Shown here one piece after another: positions 32,677-36,244 of a DNA stretch of 36,244 bases; position 1 is the first letter of the stretch; each line of letters begins with the position of its first letter. Source of the stretch: Selenomonadaceae bacterium UBA2897. Its GTDB lineage: Bacteria > Bacillota > Negativicutes > Selenomonadales > Selenomonadaceae. The stretch spans positions 1 through 36,244 of the forward strand of contig DEDT01000048.1 in NCBI GenBank assembly GCA_002350105.1. Direction: 5' to 3'. The position numbers and the translations under genes are program-made. A model generated the notes under the pieces. The model worked only from the letters and a program-made list of their open reading frames with translations. It was not told the DNA's origin and searched no databases.

Positions 32677-33273
32677 TCAGGCTTCTCTTGCGGCTGCTGC
32701 ATCCTGTGTCTCAAAGGAGGCAGGATAGAGCCAGATACCGGCGCGCTGCAGCCGCAGGGCGAGGCCGGCCGCCGCTACGCAGAGCAGGAAATCCGGCGGT
32801 GCCTGCAGGACGCCACAGTAGAAAATGGCCGCCCAGAATGCGATGGGCGCCGCAAGAACGTAGTTCGAGAAGATATAGAACCAACTGATGCCGATCAGAT
32901 AGACAATAGCCATGCCGCCCACATTGACCAGCAGCAGCGAGCGGAACGATACTGCCTTCATCCGGCGGGCGAAGGCGCCGCAGAACCACGCTTGCAGGAT
33001 AAAACTCAAAAGATAGCCGAATGTCGGCTGCAGCACATAGGATGGCCCGCCTCCCGTAGCAAATACCGGCACGCCCAGCAAGCCCAGCAGGACATACGTG
33101 CCGACAGCCAGTGCGCCCAGACGGGCACCTAGTACCAGTCCAGCCAGCAGGGTAAAGAGGAATTGCAGCGTGTAGACATCTGTGCCTACGGGAATGCGCA
33201 CGAATGTCCCCACCGTAATCAGCGCGACAAATAGGCCGCACAACACCAGTTCACGTAATGGTAAGTGTTTCAT
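32677..33273 (-). CDS. bioY: Biotin transporter BioY (ECF S-component)
   Basis: BioY is the membrane protein that binds biotin for uptake, alone or with the ECF module. The 198-residue product has about six membrane helices and family signatures VGTFVRIPVGTDVYTLQFLF, GARLGALAVGTYVLLGLLGVP and GGGPSYVLQPTFGYLLSF. I chose ATG 33273, behind AAAGGAGC on the minus strand, over an upstream in-frame start. It is the first gene after the BirA-type operator, so uptake is repressed together with synthesis. Confidence 0.93.
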   Translation of the reverse strand: MKHLPLRELVLCGLFVALITVGTFVRIPVGTDVYTLQFLFTLLAGLVLGARLGALAVGTYVLLGLLGVPVFATGGGPSYVLQPTFGYLLSFILQAWFCGAFARRMKAVSFRSLLLVNVGGMAIVYLIGISWFYIFSNYVLAAPIAFWAAIFYCGVLQAPPDFLLCVAAAGLALRLQRAGIWLYPASFETQDAAAAREA

Positions 33274-33301
33274 ATTCAAGCTCCTTTCTTTCACCTAACA
33301 C

Positions 33302-33330
33302 ATCATACACGCTGTCTCTTATATTGTCAA
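33302..33330 (-). promoter_or_regulatory. Promoter of the bioYDA operon
   Basis: On the minus strand: consensus -35 TTGACA (33330-33325), 17-nt spacer, -10 TATGAT (33307-33302). The -35 lies inside the downstream half of the BirA operator. Confidence 0.88.
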
Positions 33331-33356
33331 CAAGCATATACACTATGGTTAACAAT
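33323..33356 (-). promoter_or_regulatory. BirA operator of the biotin operon
   Basis: On the minus strand ATTGTTAAC (33356-33348), 16 nt, then GTTGACAAT (33331-33323) form a near-perfect inverted repeat matching the Firmicute BirA box (TTGTTAAC with GTTAACAA). Biotinyl-BirA binding here would cover the -35, giving biotin-dependent repression. Confidence 0.88.
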
Positions 33357-33477
33357 AAAATAAATTTGCTCTATGATAGAGACTATAAGTTTTGCCGCTG
33401 GTATGATATGATTTAGGTGGAGACTTGAATGAAAGTTCATCGCTCTGTATGATTTCGATTTGTTTGAGGAGTTTAAC

Positions 33478-33990
33478 TTGAAGGTATTGAATTTTTATGG
33501 CGGTGCTGCCATTGGCAAGAGTACGATTGCGGCGGATATTTTCTCCAAGCTCAAGCGTCGTGGTTATAAGACGGAGCTGGTTGGAGAGTACGCCAAATGG
33601 CTTTGGTATCAGAACGCTACGGATATTGTGCGCGACCAGCTGTATCTCTTTGCCGAGCAGGTGCACCGCCTCAAGACTCTCCAGGCCTATGGCGTGGAGT
33701 ATGCGGTCTGCGACTCGCCACTGCCGCTGAATATCATCTATAACTGCGAGCCGGATGATTTATTCGACAAATTGGTCATGCACGAGCACGCGAAGTTTGA
33801 TAATGTGGAATATCTGCTACGCCGCAACGATGCTTTTATCTCCATTGATGGCCGGAAAGAGACGGACCTGGCGCGGGCGAAGGCCAAGGATGATGAGATC
33901 CGTGCGGTGCTGGACAATCATGGCATTGTCTATACGGAAATTGCGCCATGGGAGACCGACAAGGTGCTGCTGGATATGGGCGTGAAGTGA
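33478..33990 (+). CDS. P-loop ATPase/kinase-like protein (AAA_28 type), intact copy
   Basis: The 170-residue product has a Walker A motif GGAAIGKST (residues 8-16), a following basic segment FSKLKRRGYKTELVGEYAK and VEYAVCDSPLPLNIIYNC as a likely Walker B region. It resembles AAA_28/NadR-kinase-like proteins common in phages and accessory regions. No substrate is known. The TTG start is set by GAGGAG at 33466-33471. A damaged second copy lies 1.6 kb downstream. The stop overlaps the start of the next remnant. Confidence 0.75.
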   Translation: MKVLNFYGGAAIGKSTIAADIFSKLKRRGYKTELVGEYAKWLWYQNATDIVRDQLYLFAEQVHRLKTLQAYGVEYAVCDSPLPLNIIYNCEPDDLFDKLVMHEHAKFDNVEYLLRRNDAFISIDGRKETDLARAKAKDDEIRAVLDNHGIVYTEIAPWETDKVLLDMGVK

Positions 33991-34148
33991 TGGTACACAA
34001 GCCAGTAAAGGAAATGACCAAGATGGAACGCTGGCTGGCATATTTCGCGAATAAACTCAATCAGAAGGAAAGGGAGGGGCTGGCTATGTTGAATCCGGAA
34101 ATTGCTGAAGCGACGGACGCCTCGGAGTGCCCTAGGAGACCGATATAA
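33990..34148 (+). pseudogene. C-terminal remnant of a Rpn-family (PD-(D/E)XK) nuclease/transposase
   Basis: The 52 residues starting MVHKPVKEMTKMERWLAYFA and continuing with KLNQKEREGLAMLNPEIAEA match the helical tail I know from Rpn/PD-(D/E)XK recombination-promoting nucleases. The nuclease domain is absent, so this is a remnant. It overlaps the preceding stop as TGATG. The assignment rests on remembered motif similarity. Confidence 0.55.
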
Positions 34149-34154
34149 TGGCGA

Positions 34155-34185
34155 AAGCGCTCGGAGCAACGTCTGGGCGCTTTTG
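34155..34185 (+). terminator. Intrinsic terminator
   Basis: AAGCGCTC (34155-34162) pairs with GGGCGCTT (34175-34182), one G-U, followed by a short T stretch. It closes the ATPase/Rpn-remnant transcript. Confidence 0.6.
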
Positions 34186-34227
34186 TCTTCGTTAATGGAT
34201 GCCTCCATAGAAATTCCATCAAATTTA

Positions 34228-34256
34228 TTTACTTATACGTTTGCTTGTGTTACAAT
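34228..34256 (+). promoter_or_regulatory. Promoter of the orphan antitoxin gene
   Basis: TTTACT (34228-34233), 17-nt spacer, TACAAT (34251-34256) preceded by TGT (extended -10). It lies about 27 nt before the start codon. Confidence 0.6.
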
Positions 34257-34282
34257 GAAACACAAAAGGAGAGTGATTCATC

Positions 34283-34543
34283 ATGGCAACGACAACAATG
34301 ACACTGCGCATGGATGCGGACGTGAAACGCGATGCGGAAGCCCTCTGCAAAGAAATGGGCATGACGCTTTCGACCGCCTTTAACATCTTTGCGAAAACGA
34401 TGATTCGTAAACGTGGCATCCCGTTTGCCGTCACGGGGAGTCCTTCACTTTATGACGAGCCGAACCGCAGTCATATGCGGGCGGCGATGGAAGAATTGAA
34501 TGCTGGTCACGGCAGAGAGCATGAACTGGTGGAAACCAAATGA
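34283..34543 (+). CDS. RelB/DinJ-family antitoxin, no adjacent toxin
   Basis: The 86-residue product has the ribbon-helix-helix N-terminus MTLRMDADVKRDAEALCKEM followed by GMTLSTAFNIFAKTMIRKRG and IPFAV, typical of RelB/DinJ antitoxins that bind DNA as dimers and neutralise RelE/YafQ ribonucleases. AAAGGAGAG precedes the ATG and a promoter is present. No RelE/YafQ-like gene follows within the next kilobase, so it is an orphan antitoxin. Confidence 0.85.
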   Translation: MATTTMTLRMDADVKRDAEALCKEMGMTLSTAFNIFAKTMIRKRGIPFAVTGSPSLYDEPNRSHMRAAMEELNAGHGREHELVETK

Positions 34544-34611
34544 GACTGATCTAGGCATCGGAAGCATGGGATGATTAGTTTTTACAATCACAGAACAAGT
34601 AATTCGTACCG

Positions 34612-34655
34612 TATGCATATAGCCGCTCAGTTTTTACTGGGCGGCTATATGCATA
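34612..34655. repeat. 20-bp inverted repeat with TTTT loop
   Basis: TATGCATATAGCCGCTCAGT (34612-34631) pairs with 34636-34655 with a single G-U. It is too long and lacks a T tail for a plain terminator. It may be a small transposable or REP-like hairpin. Confidence 0.6.
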
Positions 34656-34718
34656 GTCATGCCAAAGCAGGTCACGCATCCTGTATTTATAAAGTGATGG
34701 CAATAAGGAGCACATAGG

Positions 34719-35036
34719 ATGATAAAGATTACTGGCTATTATCAGCTGCCTGGTCAAATGCCACAGCCTGTGGATTTCGCAGAACTGTTCGATACGTCTT
34801 TTATGCGTCGTTACACGCATTATCGCAGCTTTGAGAAATTCCTCGCGGGTGGTCATTTTGTTATCAAGACACAGGCTGATTTCGAAGCATTGCCGGAAAC
34901 GCAGATGGATGCGCATGTGCGCCGTACGACGCAGTTTCCTACATGGAAGGCCATGTTGGATACGGCGACGGACATCTATGCGCGTCGTCAAATGCTTTCG
35001 GATAAGGTGGCAGAGGTGAATGACAGACAGGATTAA
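34719..35036 (+). CDS. Hypothetical protein
   Basis: I do not recognise the 105-residue product, which starts MIKITGYYQLPGQMPQPVDF. It is a soluble mixed alpha/beta sequence with an aromatic-rich middle (SFMRRYTHYRSFEKFLAGGH) and a charged helical end. AAGGAGCACATAGG gives a good ribosome site. It lies between the two copies of the P-loop ATPase gene and may share their mobile history. Confidence 0.6.
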   Translation: MIKITGYYQLPGQMPQPVDFAELFDTSFMRRYTHYRSFEKFLAGGHFVIKTQADFEALPETQMDAHVRRTTQFPTWKAMLDTATDIYARRQMLSDKVAEVNDRQD

Positions 35037-35072
35037 GCGGCTCGCTAGGTCTTGTGTTGAGAGGGATTAGTT

Positions 35073-35585
35073 TTGAAAGTATTGAATTTTTATGGTGGTG
35101 CGGCCATTGGCAAGAGTACGATTGCGGCGGATATTTTTTCCAAGCTCAAGCGGCGCGGCTAAAAGACCGAGCTCGTGGGCGAATATGCCAAGTGGCTCTG
35201 GTATCAGAACGCCACGGACATCGTGCGCGATCAGCTGTATCTCTTTGCCGAGCAGGTGCACCGCTTAAAGACGTTGCAGGCGTATGGCGTGGAGTATGCG
35301 GTCTGCGATTCACCGCTGCCGCTGAATATCATCTACAACTGCGAGCCGGACGATTTATTCGACCAATTGGTCATGCATGAGCATGCGAAGTTTGATAATG
35401 TGGAATATCTCCTGCGCCGCAACGACGAATTCATCTCCATTGACGGCCGGAAAGAGACCGATTTGGCGCGGGCAAAAGTGAAGGATGACGAAATCCGTGC
35501 GGTGCTGGATGACCACGGCATTGCCTATACGGAGATTGCTCCCTGGGAGACCGATAAAGTGCTGCTGGATATGGGCGTGAAGTAA
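35073..35585 (+). pseudogene. Second copy of the AAA_28-type ATPase gene, nonsense mutation
   Basis: The sequence is nearly the same as 33478-33990, including the TTG start, the Walker A loop and the identical last residues KVLLDMGVK. The codon after CGGCGCGGC is TAA (35160-35162) where the intact copy has TAT (Tyr), so translation stops after 29 residues. The frame downstream stays open, with substitutions mostly synonymous or mild, so the stop is recent. A GTG at 35175 could restart translation but would lack the P-loop. Confidence 0.85.
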
Positions 35586-35599
35586 TGGGTTGATACTGT

Positions 35600-35636
35600 A
35601 AACAGCCGCTTGGCTTTTTAGCTGGGCGACTGTTTT
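35600..35636 (+). terminator. Intrinsic terminator after the ATPase pseudogene
   Basis: Arms at 35600-35615 and 35620-35635 (AAACAG...CTGTTT, one mismatch and several G-U pairs) enclose a TTTT loop and end in TTTT. Confidence 0.6.
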
Positions 35637-35639
35637 GGT

Positions 35640-35996
35640 ATGTGCGGGGAATGTCGCCTGGCGTGCTACCTTGTGGCAAGTGCAGCCGCTCGCGATGCCT
35701 CTGGCGAAAAGGATGCGGCCGTTTACAAGCGAGCCAACATCGACCGCAAGCTGTTCTCGAAAATCCGCTCGCATAAAGACTATCAGCCCAGCAAACCGAC
35801 CGCACTCGCCTTTGCCATCGCCCTGCGGCTGAGCTTGGACGAGACCAGGGAATTCATCGGGCGTGCGGGCTTCGCGTTGACGCCCAGCAGCAAGCAGGAC
35901 ATCATCGTGGCGTATTGCATTGAGCACGGCATCTATGACATCAATGAAGTGAATATAGCTCTGTTCGACTTCAAGCAGTCATCGTTAACGAAGTAG
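35640..35996 (+). pseudogene. Orphan C-terminal module of a larger accessory protein
   Basis: From about residue 25 the frame reads DAAVYKRANIDRKLFSKIRS, then YQPSKPTALAFAIALRLSLD, GRAGFALTPSSKQDIIVAYC and GIYDINEVNIALFDF. I remember this as a conserved C-terminal region attached to varied N-terminal domains in bacterial accessory genes. Here the N-terminal domain is missing, no ribosome site precedes ATG 35640, and the first 20 residues look non-native. I therefore read it as a fragment, although a short stand-alone protein is possible. Confidence 0.55.
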
Positions 35997-36082
35997 ATAA
36001 AGCCTAGGAAAAGCTGCCAGATATAATCATTGGACAGTTTTTGTGTGAGGCAGGAAATTTCGTCCGTAGTGTAGAAGAAACT

Positions 36083-36118
36083 AATATCTGTCTATAATGC
36101 AAAAAATGCACAGATATT
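36083..36118 (+). promoter_or_regulatory. TATAAT element flanked by a 9-bp inverted repeat
   Basis: TATAAT (36093-36098) lies between AATATCTGT (36083-36091) and ACAGATATT (36110-36118). The dyad could be an operator over the -10 and start site of the downstream gene. The -35 is weak. Confidence 0.5.
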
Positions 36119-36145
36119 CATGAGCAATAGGAGCGTGAGAGAAGC

Positions 36146-36244
36146 ATGCCTTATGGTAAGTCGATAGAGCTGTTCCTAGTGAATGGCACAGCAGACAGCA
36201 TTGTTACGGCGGAACTTCCCAACTGGAATGGCAAAGCTATTAAA
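36146..36244 (+). CDS. N-terminus of a GIY-YIG-type nuclease family protein (cut by the window end)
   Basis: The 33 visible codons (MPYGKSIELFLVNGTADSIV, then TAELPNWNGKAIK) match the leader segment I know from a family of small GIY-YIG proteins in accessory regions, in which the catalytic domain would follow outside the window. AGGAG at 36129-36133 precedes the ATG. Family assignment is from memory of the N-terminal motif only. Confidence 0.55.
   Translation, partial: MPYGKSIELFLVNGTADSIVTAELPNWNGKAIK

Noticed and set aside
1..36244. CRISPR arrays, tRNA and rRNA genes
   Set aside because: No regularly spaced repeats, cloverleaf patterns or rRNA sequences were seen on either strand.

Overview
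The window looks like the chromosome of a Negativicutes bacterium, most likely Selenomonadales (Selenomonas or Mitsuokella type). I infer this from four things: GC-rich Firmicute-style genes with strong Shine-Dalgarno sites and frequent TTG starts, futalosine-pathway menaquinone genes, a BirA-type biotin operator, and the C_GCAxxG_C_C and DUF3783 families. The assignment comes from recognising families, not from a database search. No tRNA, rRNA or CRISPR array is visible.

Layout. (1) 1-2263: host genes sepF and pepD. (2) About 2264-11400: a decayed prophage inserted between pepD and the menaquinone operon. It starts with a small divergent locus that looks like an undescribed type I toxin-antitoxin pair: a 27-residue membrane peptide and a roughly 60-nt RNA on the other strand that carries the exact complement of 13 nt of the peptide's coding region. 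It continues with a beheaded S24 repressor fused head-on to the tail of a virion gene, a giant polyvalent virion protein split by a frameshift, a frameshifted holin and a truncated amidase. (3) 11400-16630: menaquinone genes: two tandem MqnE-like radical SAM enzymes, MqnC and an MTAP/PNP-family phosphorylase, convergent with mqnA. (4) 16858-27253: a nitroreductase/DUF2325 fusion, tmcAL, rplS, lepB, exoA and mnmA. These are followed by a run of less-known genes: a NYN-domain protein with a histone-like tail, a DUF3783 protein, a membrane coiled-coil protein, a membrane-anchored metallopeptidase with a pseudo-peptidase second half, and a DUF721/zinc-ribbon protein. (5) 27322-30489: a C_GCAxxG_C_C protein, a methyltransferase, an ECF S-component and an acetyltransferase/NimA fusion. 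(6) 30576-33360: the bioY-bioD-bioA operon behind a well-formed BirA operator and promoter. (7) 33478-36244: a decaying accessory patch holding a duplicated P-loop ATPase gene (one copy killed by a stop codon), a Rpn-nuclease tail, an orphan RelB/DinJ antitoxin, an orphan C-terminal module and the start of a GIY-YIG protein.

How the genes work together. MqnA, MqnE, a nucleoside-cleaving enzyme and MqnC are consecutive steps from chorismate to the naphthoquinone ring. In this locus an MTAP-like phosphorylase sits where the MqnB/MTAN nucleosidase step is expected; mqnD is not in the window. The biotin operon pairs uptake (BioY) with two late synthesis steps (BioA, BioD). The strongest candidate for something new is the peptide/antisense-RNA locus at 2530-2845.
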